Of a stretch of 64,000 nucleotides of DNA, positions 8,057 to 15,967 are shown in pieces. The stretch is from Lysobacterales bacterium 63-13. Lineage in GTDB: Bacteria; Pseudomonadota; Gammaproteobacteria; Xanthomonadales; Rhodanobacteraceae. Within the stretch, counting starts at the first letter, position 1; each line of letters starts with the position of its first letter. The position numbers and the translations under genes were made by a program. The stretch lies in assembly GCA_001899855.1 (NCBI GenBank), contig MKWR01000031.1:62001-126000 (forward strand), given 5' to 3'. The notes below the pieces were generated by a model. The model saw only the letters and a list, made by a program, of their open reading frames with translations, was not told the origin of the DNA and did no database searches.

Positions 8057-9489
8057 GAAAGGCTCCTCGCCGCTTTGCCGGCATTGCCGCGCAATGAATT
8101 CCAGACCACCACCACGAACATCAAGCCGCCGATGATCGCGATGAGTCCACCAAGGCCCATCAGGCCCATGCCGGCAATCTCCGCCTTGCTGTGCAGGACC
8201 TGCTCGGCGCCGGCAACCTTGCGCTGCACGCCGTAGCCGCCAGACCAGACCAGGCCGATGATGTGCATCAGTTGGCCGCCGCCGTAGAGCACCGGTTGCC
8301 AGTGCGCCAGGCGGCCTTGCGGGGTCTGGTAGCCCAGTTTCGGCAACAGCAGGTAGACCAGGCCCATCAGCGCCAGGGTCACGCCGACAATGCAGCCGTG
8401 GTAGTGCGCCGGGATCTTCACGTTGCTGCCGCTGATGAACATGCCGATCACGCCGCCGGCGGCAAACAGCAGCATCGAGGCAACCAGGGCCGCGCGCAGG
8501 GCGTCATGCCCGGCTTCGCGCGAGCGTGGCGAACGCAGCAGGCCGACGACCACGGCGAGACCGATCGGCACGATGGCAACGCCGCCGCCCAGGCGCATGG
8601 CCCAGGTGTGCAGGTCGCGGTGCTCGACGCTGGCAACGTCATATGCGAGGTAGGCGTAGGGGGTCACGAAGACGCTGACCAGGGCCAGCGCGAGCAGCAG
8701 CAGGGCAATGCGTGGACTCAAGGGCAGCTGCGCGCCAACCGCACTGGCCAGCCACAGCCAGGCCACCAGCATGAGCAGGGTCCAGGTGAACTGCAGGGCG
8801 TGGCCACCGCCCCAGAATGCAATCTCGTAATAGGCCTTGCCTTCGAGGCTGGCCGGGGTCAGCCACAGCGAGGCGGCAAAGGCGATCAGGGCGATTGCGG
8901 TGGCGACGACGCTGGCATTCAGGCCAAAGCGCAAGGCCCCGCTGCCATCCAGCTCAAGGCCAAGCGCAGGCGCGGCGATCAGGCTGCGCAGGACCAGCAG
9001 GGCGGCCGCCACGCCAAGGGTGCCGAGGCCCGCCAGGAACACGCTGCCATCGAGCACCGGAATGTAATTGGCCATGATCGGCTCGCCGCCACCGACAAAC
9101 GGTGCGATGCCGATCAGCAGCGTGCCCGCATAGGCAAGCAGCATCGCCAGCCAGGCCAGCGGTGTCGCACGCGGTCGACAGCTCAGGCTCCACAGCATGC
9201 CGGACAAGGCGAGGAACCAGACCAGCACCGACAGGTCGACATGCACGACGAGGGCGACGCGGAAGAAATCGGCGACCGGCAACCAGGCGTTGACGCCGGG
9301 CGTGCGCGAGGCGACCAGCAGGATCGAATAAAACCCCGAGACGACGAGGGCGAGCAGGCCCAGCCAGAGCCAGCCGCGCACGAGGCTGCGATCGGACTGG
9401 CGGACCAGGGACAAGGTGTAGCGCGAAGGCGGCACGGCGGCAGCGCCTGCGTGCGATGGCTCCCGGGTTGCCGCAGCTTCGCCACTCAC
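8053..9489 (-). CDS. Divergent heme-copper oxidoreductase subunit I (NOR-like), second copy
   Basis: A 478-residue protein with about 12 membrane helices. Heme-copper landmarks can be placed: H83 in VVHVDLSV (low-spin heme), H230 in GGGHALQF (metal B), H290/H294 in a degenerate HxxxH at the usual HH position, and H362/H364 in AHYHG (the two hemes). At the position of the cross-linked tyrosine of oxidases there is F234, with Q233 beside it, so it is unlikely to be an ordinary oxygen reductase. It may be an NO reductase-like enzyme or a non-catalytic heme subunit. The start is GTG at 9489, overlapping the previous stop by four bases. No subunit II of its own follows. Confidence 0.75.
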   Translation of the reverse strand: MSGEAAATREPSHAGAAAVPPSRYTLSLVRQSDRSLVRGWLWLGLLALVVSGFYSILLVASRTPGVNAWLPVADFFRVALVVHVDLSVLVWFLALSGMLWSLSCRPRATPLAWLAMLLAYAGTLLIGIAPFVGGGEPIMANYIPVLDGSVFLAGLGTLGVAAALLVLRSLIAAPALGLELDGSGALRFGLNASVVATAIALIAFAASLWLTPASLEGKAYYEIAFWGGGHALQFTWTLLMLVAWLWLASAVGAQLPLSPRIALLLLALALVSVFVTPYAYLAYDVASVEHRDLHTWAMRLGGGVAIVPIGLAVVVGLLRSPRSREAGHDALRAALVASMLLFAAGGVIGMFISGSNVKIPAHYHGCIVGVTLALMGLVYLLLPKLGYQTPQGRLAHWQPVLYGGGQLMHIIGLVWSGGYGVQRKVAGAEQVLHSKAEIAGMGLMGLGGLIAIIGGLMFVVVVWNSLRGNAGKAARSLS

Positions 9490-9989
9490 AACAGGATGAT
9501 CCGGCGCGTGGCGGCATCGAAATCGACGACAAGGATTTCCGCAGGGGCAAGGTCGACTTCCTCGCTGCGCGTGTAATCGAAACCCTCGCTGCGCGCGTTG
9601 TCCTTCATGCGCACTTCGATGTGGTGCTTGCCCGCGGGTACTTCGAGGCGCCGATAGACGACCGCGGCACCGTCGCCGGAAAGTCCCGATGGCTTGGCCA
9701 CCTGGCGATGGGCGAGCTGGCCATCCACATCGACCTCGATGGTCAGCGGCGAGCGTTCACGCGGGCAACTTTTCGGCGCACGCATGTTGGGCGGCAGCTT
9801 GGCCAGCTCCTGCGGCGTCAGTTCCACGCAGTCGCCAAGCAACTGGCCCTGATGGCTGATGCTGATCTTGATCAAGGCCCGATCCGCGGCGAGGTTTTGA
9901 TAGGCCGGCCAGTGCGAGAAGACGACGATGACGGTGGCCAGTGCCGCGTAGAGGATGCCTTGTCCAAGCCAGACAGCGAATTTTTTCAT
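9486..9989 (-). CDS. Membrane-anchored periplasmic protein of the respiratory operon
   Basis: A 167-residue protein with one N-terminal membrane helix (about residues 7-25) and a soluble part with two cysteines (GDCVEL and KSCPRE). It ends in a beta-sandwich-like stretch (EVPAGKHHIEVRMKD) reminiscent of PEGA-type domains. I do not recognise the family. It overlaps both neighbours by four bases, so it is almost certainly made together with the iron-sulfur cytochrome b chimera and the second heme-copper subunit, as an assembly or accessory subunit. Confidence 0.8.
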   Translation of the reverse strand: MKKFAVWLGQGILYAALATVIVVFSHWPAYQNLAADRALIKISISHQGQLLGDCVELTPQELAKLPPNMRAPKSCPRERSPLTIEVDVDGQLAHRQVAKPSGLSGDGAAVVYRRLEVPAGKHHIEVRMKDNARSEGFDYTRSEEVDLAPAEILVVDFDAATRRIILL

Positions 9990-11497
9990 GGGTTGATTCC
10001 TGTAGCCGCGTTGCCGCGCAGTTCCTTGATTGCCTGGTCCAGACTGCCGCGATCGCGATCGCCGGCAAACACGACGCGATAGTCCCTGCTTGAGACGATG
10101 CGGCGCAGGTGCGGCTCACGTTCGCCACGCAGACGCTGCGCTGTCCAGGTGTTGCCGAGCCGGAATTCGCAGGCACCCTCGGCACACCCGCTGATTATCA
10201 CACCGACGGCACCGGCCCGCAGCGCGTATTCGACGAACGAAGGTGGCAACATGCCGGTGCACAGCAGGTTGTAGCCGGTCACATCCGCTTCGCCGAGGGC
10301 CTCGACATCGAGCCCGTGTGCGCAGCCAAAGGCGATGATCTGCGGCACGCGCGCGCTGGCCAGCGCATCGAGCAGCGTCCGCCGCAGCATGTCGACGGAA
10401 AGCTGTGGCATGTCGATGCCATTGACCAGCTCGACGACGCTGCGAAACGGCGTCGCCGATGGACAGGCACCGGCGCAGATGCCGCAACTGGCGCAACGCT
10501 CGGCGGCGACCACGGCGATCTGTTGCCCGGGTTTGCCATGTGGATGCGGTTCCAGGGTGATTGCCGAGTACGGGCAATCCTCCACGCAGCGCCGGCAGCC
10601 GTTGCAGTTGTCGGCATCGACGACGGCGACCGCCGCCGTGGCCCTGGCGGAGAAGAGCGGCGCGGCGACCAGCAACGCAAGGACGAGCGCGATCAGCATC
10701 CAGGTCGATCGCGCGGAAAGCATATCCGCCAGCACCAGCAGGTGCAGCAGGATCCAGTCCAGCGGCAACGCTGTCGCCACCAGTCCGAGTTCTGCCGGTG
10801 CGGTGCTGAGGACCGGCACCGCCAGGGCGATGATGCCGAGACTGGCGAGCACGCCGATCGACACGGATCGTGGCGGCAGGATCCGCGGACGGGTGATGCG
10901 CTGCAGATGGAACCAGAGGCCGAACAGCAGGAGCAGGGGCACGCCGAGATGCACGAACACCAGCAGCGAGAACAGGCGATCGCTGACGGACTCGGCGCTG
11001 AGGAAATTGCGGCTCAGCGAAGTGGCCAGCAGCGGCAGGGCATCGAGCAGTTCCGCGCTGGCCACGGCGGCATATTGGCCAAGCCTGTCCCAGTTCAACC
11101 AGAACCCGCCAATGCCACTCACGTAGAGGAAGGCGAGCAGCGGGATGCCGGTCAGCCAGGTGACCCGGCGGAACCGCGAGTGATGGCCCATGATCCACTC
11201 GCGCACGAGGTGCAGCACGGTGGCGATCATGAAACCGTCGGCGGCATAGCGGTGCATGCTGCGCAGCCAGCCGCCGAGCCATGGCTGCTGGCGCGAAAGC
11301 GCATCCACCGATTGCCAGGCCCCGGCGACCGAGGTATCGAACACGGCGTAGAGGTAGATGCCGCTGAGCAGCAGGATCGCGAACATCAGGCAGGCGATCG
11401 CGCCGAGATTGCGCAGGGGATTGCTGCCACCCGGAAATATCACATCGAGAGTATCTTCAAACCGCTTCCAGCTGTTTCGGATTGCCTGCGCGTTCAT
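9986..11497 (-). CDS. Cytochrome b / 2x[4Fe-4S] / MvhD-like fusion
   Basis: A 503-residue chimera starting at ATG 11497, which overlaps the sco stop. Residues 1-285 form a cytochrome b domain with H82, H96, H183 and H197, the exact spacing of bc1 cytochrome b, but without the Qo half. Residues 290-350 carry two ferredoxin clusters, CNGCRRCVEDCP and CASCGICAGACP. Residues 385-490 match the MvhD/hydrogenase iron-sulfur subunit family, with C392, C413, C438 and C443 as likely [2Fe-2S] ligands. In methanogens MvhD links hydrogenase to heterodisulfide reductase; no such partner is seen here. The b domain is a clear paralogue of the one in the 6107-8056 gene, suggesting a paired membrane complex. 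Confidence 0.85.
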   Translation of the reverse strand: MNAQAIRNSWKRFEDTLDVIFPGGSNPLRNLGAIACLMFAILLLSGIYLYAVFDTSVAGAWQSVDALSRQQPWLGGWLRSMHRYAADGFMIATVLHLVREWIMGHHSRFRRVTWLTGIPLLAFLYVSGIGGFWLNWDRLGQYAAVASAELLDALPLLATSLSRNFLSAESVSDRLFSLLVFVHLGVPLLLLFGLWFHLQRITRPRILPPRSVSIGVLASLGIIALAVPVLSTAPAELGLVATALPLDWILLHLLVLADMLSARSTWMLIALVLALLVAAPLFSARATAAVAVVDADNCNGCRRCVEDCPYSAITLEPHPHGKPGQQIAVVAAERCASCGICAGACPSATPFRSVVELVNGIDMPQLSVDMLRRTLLDALASARVPQIIAFGCAHGLDVEALGEADVTGYNLLCTGMLPPSFVEYALRAGAVGVIISGCAEGACEFRLGNTWTAQRLRGEREPHLRRIVSSRDYRVVFAGDRDRGSLDQAIKELRGNAATGINP

Positions 11498-12384
11498 GTG
11501 TTGCGCAGGCGTTTCCTGGCTCGATGCCGCCGCCATTCCTGCACGCCCATGACGGACATGATGACAAGGAAGGTGAGGAAACCGATGATCTCGATATACA
11601 GGGAGTAATCGACCCGGTAGCGACCGGTCTCCGGATCGTAGACCGAGCACAGGATACGCACCTTGCTGAGCATGTCGGTCAGCGAACTGCTGCCACTGAC
11701 CAGGCTGCCCCCCAGCAGTTTCTTCAGCGGCTCGCCCAGGGAATCGGGGCCGAAGGCATCGCCGAACACCTGCTGCACGATGCGCCCGGAAGCATCCAGC
11801 ACGCTCACCTGCAAGGTGTGGTCATAGCCGATCGGCGTGGCCATGAAGCTGAAGCCGAAGCTGCGCGAAATCGCTGCGACATCGGCCTTGTCCGGACTGA
11901 GGAAGGTCCAGTTGGCATCCCGGATCGCCTGTTTGGCGGCAAACTCGCGCAACGCCATCGGCGAATCGGTGGGCTGGTCGAAACCGATGCTGACGACATT
12001 GAACTGATCGTCACCAAAGCGCCCGCGCATGGCGTTGACCGCCTTGCGCAGCGCCCGCGAACTGGTCGGGCAAATGCGGTAGCAACCGGTATAGATGAAG
12101 TTGACCAGCAAGGGCTTGCCGCGGAATGTCGACAGCGCAACCGCATTGCCATTCTGGTCGCGCATGGTGAAATCGCCGGGATGCTGGCCGATCACGGCCA
12201 GGCTGTCGCGCAAGGCGGCCTCCTGGTCGAGTCCCGGCAAGGGGATCTTTGCCGGTGCTTCGACGGCCGGCGGGGCGATGCGGTTGCTGTTGTCGCCAAT
12301 GGGTTGCGCGCACAGGCTGCCGTAGCCAAGCGCGAACGCGGCGGCGCAAAGGATCCGCGACAATTTCAAGCGACAGTCGTGCAT
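11494..12384 (-). CDS. Sco/SenC-type copper chaperone with C-terminal membrane helix
   Basis: A 296-residue exported thioredoxin-fold protein with a signal peptide ending near LCAQP. The copper motif is CYRICP, CxxxC as in Sco proteins, and H216 in GYDHTLQ is the expected third ligand. Unlike short Sco proteins it has a C-terminal membrane helix and a basic tail (WRRHRARKR). It would load copper into the CuA site of subunit II or the active-site metal. It starts nine bases after ctaB and overlaps the next gene by four. A second Sco is encoded at 17111-17755. Confidence 0.9.
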   Translation of the reverse strand: MHDCRLKLSRILCAAAFALGYGSLCAQPIGDNSNRIAPPAVEAPAKIPLPGLDQEAALRDSLAVIGQHPGDFTMRDQNGNAVALSTFRGKPLLVNFIYTGCYRICPTSSRALRKAVNAMRGRFGDDQFNVVSIGFDQPTDSPMALREFAAKQAIRDANWTFLSPDKADVAAISRSFGFSFMATPIGYDHTLQVSVLDASGRIVQQVFGDAFGPDSLGEPLKKLLGGSLVSGSSSLTDMLSKVRILCSVYDPETGRYRVDYSLYIEIIGFLTFLVIMSVMGVQEWRRHRARKRLRNT

Positions 12385-12393
12385 GACCAGCAG

Positions 12394-13284
12394 TCAGAGC
12401 ATCGCGTCCACACAGGCAGCGACGAGTACGGCATTGAGTTGGACCAGCGAGGCGAGAAAACTGGCGATCGCGGTCTTGCGGTTTTGCACCTGCTTCAGGT
12501 GCCAGGACTTGAGGATGAACCAGGCACCGCCAGCCGCGGCACCGACCAGGTACACCGGGCCCGCGCCATATGCTGCCGGCAGCAGCGAAGCGGCGACCAG
12601 GGCAACGGTGCTGGCAAAGACGATCGAGGCGGCTCGTTGCGGCCCGAACACGACCGGCAGCATAGGGATGCCGGCGGCGGCATAGTCCTCGCTGTTGGCG
12701 ATGGCCAGGCTCCAGAAATGCGGCGGCGTCCACAGGAACAGGACGAGGGCGAACAGCCAGGGCAGCGGACCCAGTTGCGGATCGGCGGCAGCGGCACCGG
12801 CGAGCACGGCAAAACTGCCGGCCAGGCCACCGATGATGATGTTCGTCCAACTGCGACGCTTCAGCCAGACCGTATAGATGACGGCATAGAAAAATGCGCC
12901 GAGGAACACGAAAATCGCCGATTGCGGATTGACCACCTGCCAGGCGGCGGCCACGGCGGCCAGCAACATGCCGGCAAACAGCAGCAGCCAGGCGGGATGG
13001 TGGGGCAGGGTGCCGCTGGCGAATGGACGCGTGCGCGTGCGCGCCATCAGGCGGTCGCTACGGTACTCGTGGTAATGGTTGAAGGCGCCGGCAGCGGCCG
13101 AGGCGACCAGGGTGGCCAGCGCCATCACCAGCACCTGGACGACGCTGGCATGTCCCGGCGTGGCCACATAACCGACCACGGCCGTGATCATGATGAGGAA
13201 ACCGATGCGCAGCTTGAACAGGCTCAGGACTTCCCGCGCCATGCCAGCGGCGGAACGCTCTGTCGTGACGCAGACAGTATTCAT
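12394..13284 (-). CDS. ctaB: Heme O synthase (protoheme IX farnesyltransferase)
   Basis: A 296-residue UbiA-type membrane prenyltransferase that adds farnesyl to heme B, giving heme O. The first Asp-rich region is NHYHEYRSDRLMARTRTRP and the second is LWTPPHFWSLA, both family signatures. The start at 13284 has GGGAG about ten bases upstream; an in-frame upstream extension looks non-coding. Its place between subunit I and sco, with heme A synthase just beyond the operon, suggests that the enzyme encoded here uses O- or A-type heme. Confidence 0.95.
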   Translation of the reverse strand: MNTVCVTTERSAAGMAREVLSLFKLRIGFLIMITAVVGYVATPGHASVVQVLVMALATLVASAAAGAFNHYHEYRSDRLMARTRTRPFASGTLPHHPAWLLLFAGMLLAAVAAAWQVVNPQSAIFVFLGAFFYAVIYTVWLKRRSWTNIIIGGLAGSFAVLAGAAAADPQLGPLPWLFALVLFLWTPPHFWSLAIANSEDYAAAGIPMLPVVFGPQRAASIVFASTVALVAASLLPAAYGAGPVYLVGAAAGGAWFILKSWHLKQVQNRKTAIASFLASLVQLNAVLVAACVDAML

Positions 13285-13322
13285 GGCAGATAAGCTCCCG
13301 TGGCAAGCCGCTGGATCGGATT

Positions 13323-13352
13323 GCCGCCCCGGATCCCGTGATCCGGAGCGGC
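13323..13352 (-). terminator. Strong hairpin between heme-copper subunit I and ctaB
   Basis: A 13-bp stem with one mismatch and a four-base loop fills part of the only sizeable gap (82 bases) inside the operon. It could act as a partial terminator or RNA stabiliser, giving more message for subunits I and II than for downstream genes. No T-tract follows. Confidence 0.45.
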
Positions 13353-13366
13353 ACGGCTGATTCAAA

Positions 13367-15067
13367 TCAGCTCAACCCCCACAAGGTCGACAGATACTTC
13401 CAGTTGATGAAGTAATAAAGGACGAACGCGGCGAGGAACACCATGGCCAGGACAAACGTGCCTGGCGCGGCGAAGCCGAGCGAGCCGTAGGTCTGCACGG
13501 CGGCCGATGGAGCGCCGACCGGGATCGGCGTCGGCTCCGAGCTGATCTTGGTCTGCGCGATACGCTTGCCCCAGAGCAGCGAGCCGACGGTCAGGTAGAT
13601 GTAGATCGCGCCACCCGTGATTGCGGCGATGCCGGCGATGCCGACCAGGCCCATCATCAGGTAGGCCGCACCCGGCCATTCATAGGCCAGGGCCGCACCG
13701 CTGAAGGCCATGTCCCAATGCCGGCGCGAGACGCCGAGGGTGCCCGCACCCATCATCACCAGGCAGAAGAAGTACATCGACAGACCGAACAGGTACGGCT
13801 GCCACTTGGCCAGGCCGGGATTGATGATGTCGCGCTTGAACAATACCGGGATCAGGAAGTAGGTCAGGGCCATGAACGACAACGTCGTGCCGACGACCAC
13901 GGTCGCATGGAAATGGCCCGGCACGTAGATCGTGTTGTGGATGATCATGTTCAGCTGTTCGGTGCCCATCATCACGCCGGAAATGCCACCGAGGAAGCCG
14001 AAACCGACAATCGAGATGAACACGCCGGAGAACGACGGATTGCCCCAGGGTGCCTTGCGCAGCCATTCGAACAGGCCCTTGTTGTAACCCTTCGCGCGCT
14101 GCGCCACTTCCATTGCGCCGGGAATGGTCAGGCCGTGGATCATCGAGGCCAGCACGGCAAAGTACATGAAGTAACTGGTGTTGAGCACCTTCCACTCCGT
14201 GCTCATGCCGGGATCGGAGAGGATGTGGTGCGCGCTGGCCAGTTGCAGGAACACGATATAGAGCAGGAAGGCTCCGCGGCTGACCCGCTCGGACATCGGC
14301 TTGGCGCCAAACACCACGGCGGCGACGAAATACCAGATCGAGATGTGCGCGGCGACGTTGATCTGCTGCGAGGAGTGTCCGAACGCCCACCAGATGACGC
14401 GATAGATCAGCGGATCGACATGCTCGATCCAGTTCATCGACAGCATCCAGGTCGGGATCAGGATGATCGCGCCCGAGGCGATGGTGAACACGGCGATGAT
14501 CGCGGCGGTGATGGCACCGAAGGTGACCAGTGGCACCGAACCCTGATAGGTCTTCTCGCGCTTGGCCACGACCAGGGTGCCGAAGAAGACGAAGCAGCCG
14601 ATCAAGGCACCGACGGCAAACAGGATCAGGCCGAGGTAGAACGACGGCGCGGCCATCATCGGCACGTAGGAGGTCATCATCACGCTGGAACCGCCCTGGT
14701 AGACGGCGACGTTGTTCATGACCGAGCCGATCACCATCAGCGCGAACGCGGCCCAGGCCACTTTTGGCGTGGCGATGCGGCAGCGCAACAGGGTCGATGA
14801 GCAGAAATAGAGGATGGCAATCTCGAAGAAGATGATCCAGAACACGAGCATGTCGAGGCCGTGCGCGGTCAGCACCTGGTAGAACGTGCTGGCTTCGAGC
14901 CAATGGATGGTCGGCCAGCGCGTCAACACGACGCCGATGGCGAGGATGCCGCCAATCAGCAGAAAGATCACGCCCGCAACGGCGTTTGCCAGGACCAGCT
15001 TTTCCGCCTGGGACTCGAACTGCAGTCCCGAACGTGGGCAGGTCCGGTATGTGGTTTTATGGGACAT
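13367..15067 (-). CDS. Heme-copper oxidoreductase subunit I, eNOR-like (HSSQQ active site)
   Basis: A 566-residue protein with at least 12 membrane helices. Metal ligands are complete: H69 (low-spin heme), H231 (metal B), H280-H281 (metal B), and H385 and H387 (active-site and low-spin hemes). The hallmark HPEVY of A-type oxidases is replaced by HSSQQ at 231-235, so the catalytic tyrosine is Gln. Loss of that tyrosine is typical of nitric oxide reductases. A Gln-containing site together with a CuA subunit recalls the eNOR family characterised in Rhodothermus marinus; that assignment is from memory. The gene overlaps the subunit II gene by 11 bases and has GGGGAG before its ATG. Confidence 0.88.
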   Translation of the reverse strand: MSHKTTYRTCPRSGLQFESQAEKLVLANAVAGVIFLLIGGILAIGVVLTRWPTIHWLEASTFYQVLTAHGLDMLVFWIIFFEIAILYFCSSTLLRCRIATPKVAWAAFALMVIGSVMNNVAVYQGGSSVMMTSYVPMMAAPSFYLGLILFAVGALIGCFVFFGTLVVAKREKTYQGSVPLVTFGAITAAIIAVFTIASGAIILIPTWMLSMNWIEHVDPLIYRVIWWAFGHSSQQINVAAHISIWYFVAAVVFGAKPMSERVSRGAFLLYIVFLQLASAHHILSDPGMSTEWKVLNTSYFMYFAVLASMIHGLTIPGAMEVAQRAKGYNKGLFEWLRKAPWGNPSFSGVFISIVGFGFLGGISGVMMGTEQLNMIIHNTIYVPGHFHATVVVGTTLSFMALTYFLIPVLFKRDIINPGLAKWQPYLFGLSMYFFCLVMMGAGTLGVSRRHWDMAFSGAALAYEWPGAAYLMMGLVGIAGIAAITGGAIYIYLTVGSLLWGKRIAQTKISSEPTPIPVGAPSAAVQTYGSLGFAAPGTFVLAMVFLAAFVLYYFINWKYLSTLWGLS

Positions 15068-15617
15068 TGCCGGTCTCCCCCTTGATGTAGATGCGTCCGA
15101 CCATGGTGTGGTGGCCGATGCCGCAGAATTCGTTGCAGACCACCGAGTAGGTTCCGGACTGGTTCGGCACGATGGTCACCACATGCTCGTAACCGGGCAC
15201 GATCTGGATGTTGATGTTGGCCGGTTGCAGCGAGAAGCCGTGGTTGTAGTCCATCGAGCTCAGGTGCAGGCGGTAGGTCTGGCCATTTTGCAGTTCGAGA
15301 ATGGGCCAGAAATTCCACAGGCGCGCGATCATGTACACGTCGCTGCCGGGCGGCGGTGCCACCACCGGTGTTTCCAGGTCGGTCTCGGTGCGCACGGTGT
15401 ACTTGTCGACCATGGCCTGGGTCTTCGACGCGAACAATTCCGTGGTGGTCTTGTAGGTTTCGGTGGAGAGGTTCTGCTTACCGTAGATGTGCCAGTAGAT
15501 CATCATGAAGAACATGATCATGCACCAGACAAAGGCGATCGCGATCCAGGTGCCCTCCACGCGATCCAATGGGTGTTTCCACCAGAGCCGCTCGGTGGGA
15601 GGTAAAATTGCGCTCAT
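15057..15617 (-). CDS. Heme-copper oxidoreductase subunit II with CuA site
   Basis: A 186-residue protein with one N-terminal membrane helix (about residues 22-42) and a periplasmic cupredoxin domain. The CuA ligands are intact: H126, then CNEFCGIGHHTM with C161, C165, H169 and M172 and the E163 backbone ligand. It therefore takes electrons from a soluble donor such as HiPIP or cytochrome c. It lacks the second N-terminal helix of A-type COX2. The ATG at 15617 follows GGGGAA. It precedes and overlaps subunit I. Confidence 0.92.
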   Translation of the reverse strand: MSAILPPTERLWWKHPLDRVEGTWIAIAFVWCMIMFFMMIYWHIYGKQNLSTETYKTTTELFASKTQAMVDKYTVRTETDLETPVVAPPPGSDVYMIARLWNFWPILELQNGQTYRLHLSSMDYNHGFSLQPANINIQIVPGYEHVVTIVPNQSGTYSVVCNEFCGIGHHTMVGRIYIKGETGNVP

Positions 15618-15647
15618 GATTTTTCCCCGATTGACGCGAATGTGCGC

Positions 15648-15803
15648 TTATTTGGCGACCGGAATGGTCAGGATATCGATGACGCCCCAAAGGATGTAGA
15701 CAACCATCGGCACCAATACCCCGATGAACAGGAGCAGGAACGGGTTATCGAGCAGCTGCTGCATCTTCGGGATTTTTTCGTCTTGCGTGTCTGTGCTTTC
15801 CAT
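15648..15803 (-). CDS. 51-residue single-helix membrane subunit, first gene of the operon
   Basis: An ATG at 15803, with GGAG seven bases upstream, opens a 51-codon frame. The product has an acidic, polar N-terminus (MESTDTQDEK), then one membrane helix spanning about residues 21-48, and ends at TAA. Size and position fit a subunit IV-like accessory chain of a heme-copper enzyme. The codon usage and the spacing to the subunit II gene (30 bases) support it as a real gene. It is short enough to be missed by standard annotation. Confidence 0.8.
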   Translation of the reverse strand: MESTDTQDEKIPKMQQLLDNPFLLLFIGVLVPMVVYILWGVIDILTIPVAK

Positions 15804-15854
15804 CGACTTCTCCGCCTCGTTGTCTGGCCAGTTGCCGGGCTGGCCGGCCTCGCA

Positions 15855-15895
15855 TCTTTACGGCCCATTCAATCCTGATCCATGACCTGGATCAA
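15855..15895 (-). promoter_or_regulatory. Promoter of the heme-copper operon with FNR/ANR-type box
   Basis: ATGACCTGGATCAA at 15882-15895 has one perfect ATCAA half and a weaker second half. Reading leftward, TAAAGA at 15860-15855 is centred 31 bases from the box centre, which is where a -10 should be when FNR binds at -41.5. It lies 79 bases before the 51-residue gene. The divergent ctaA gene starts 73 bases to the right and could share the site. Confidence 0.6.
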
Positions 15896-15967
15896 GTCGA
15901 GGAGACAAATGGCCTGGCCGGGGATGACAGAAGCCGCGCGGTCGGGGATCCTGCGCGGTCTGGAACA

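Noticed and set aside
6206-8236. A 676-codon plus-strand frame across the cytochrome b-reductase chimera
   Set aside because: Its His/Gln/Asp-rich product is the shadow of membrane-protein codons. The minus strand has heme, cluster and flavin motifs.
13353-13370. FNR-type site at TGATTCAAATCAGCTCAA near the subunit I stop
   Set aside because: The palindrome TGATTCAAATCA does not have the TTGAT-N4-ATCAA spacing and overlaps coding sequence.
13367-15617. Ordinary aa3 or caa3 cytochrome c oxidase
   Set aside because: Subunit II has a normal CuA site, but subunit I lacks HPEVY and its tyrosine, which all A-type oxygen reductases keep.
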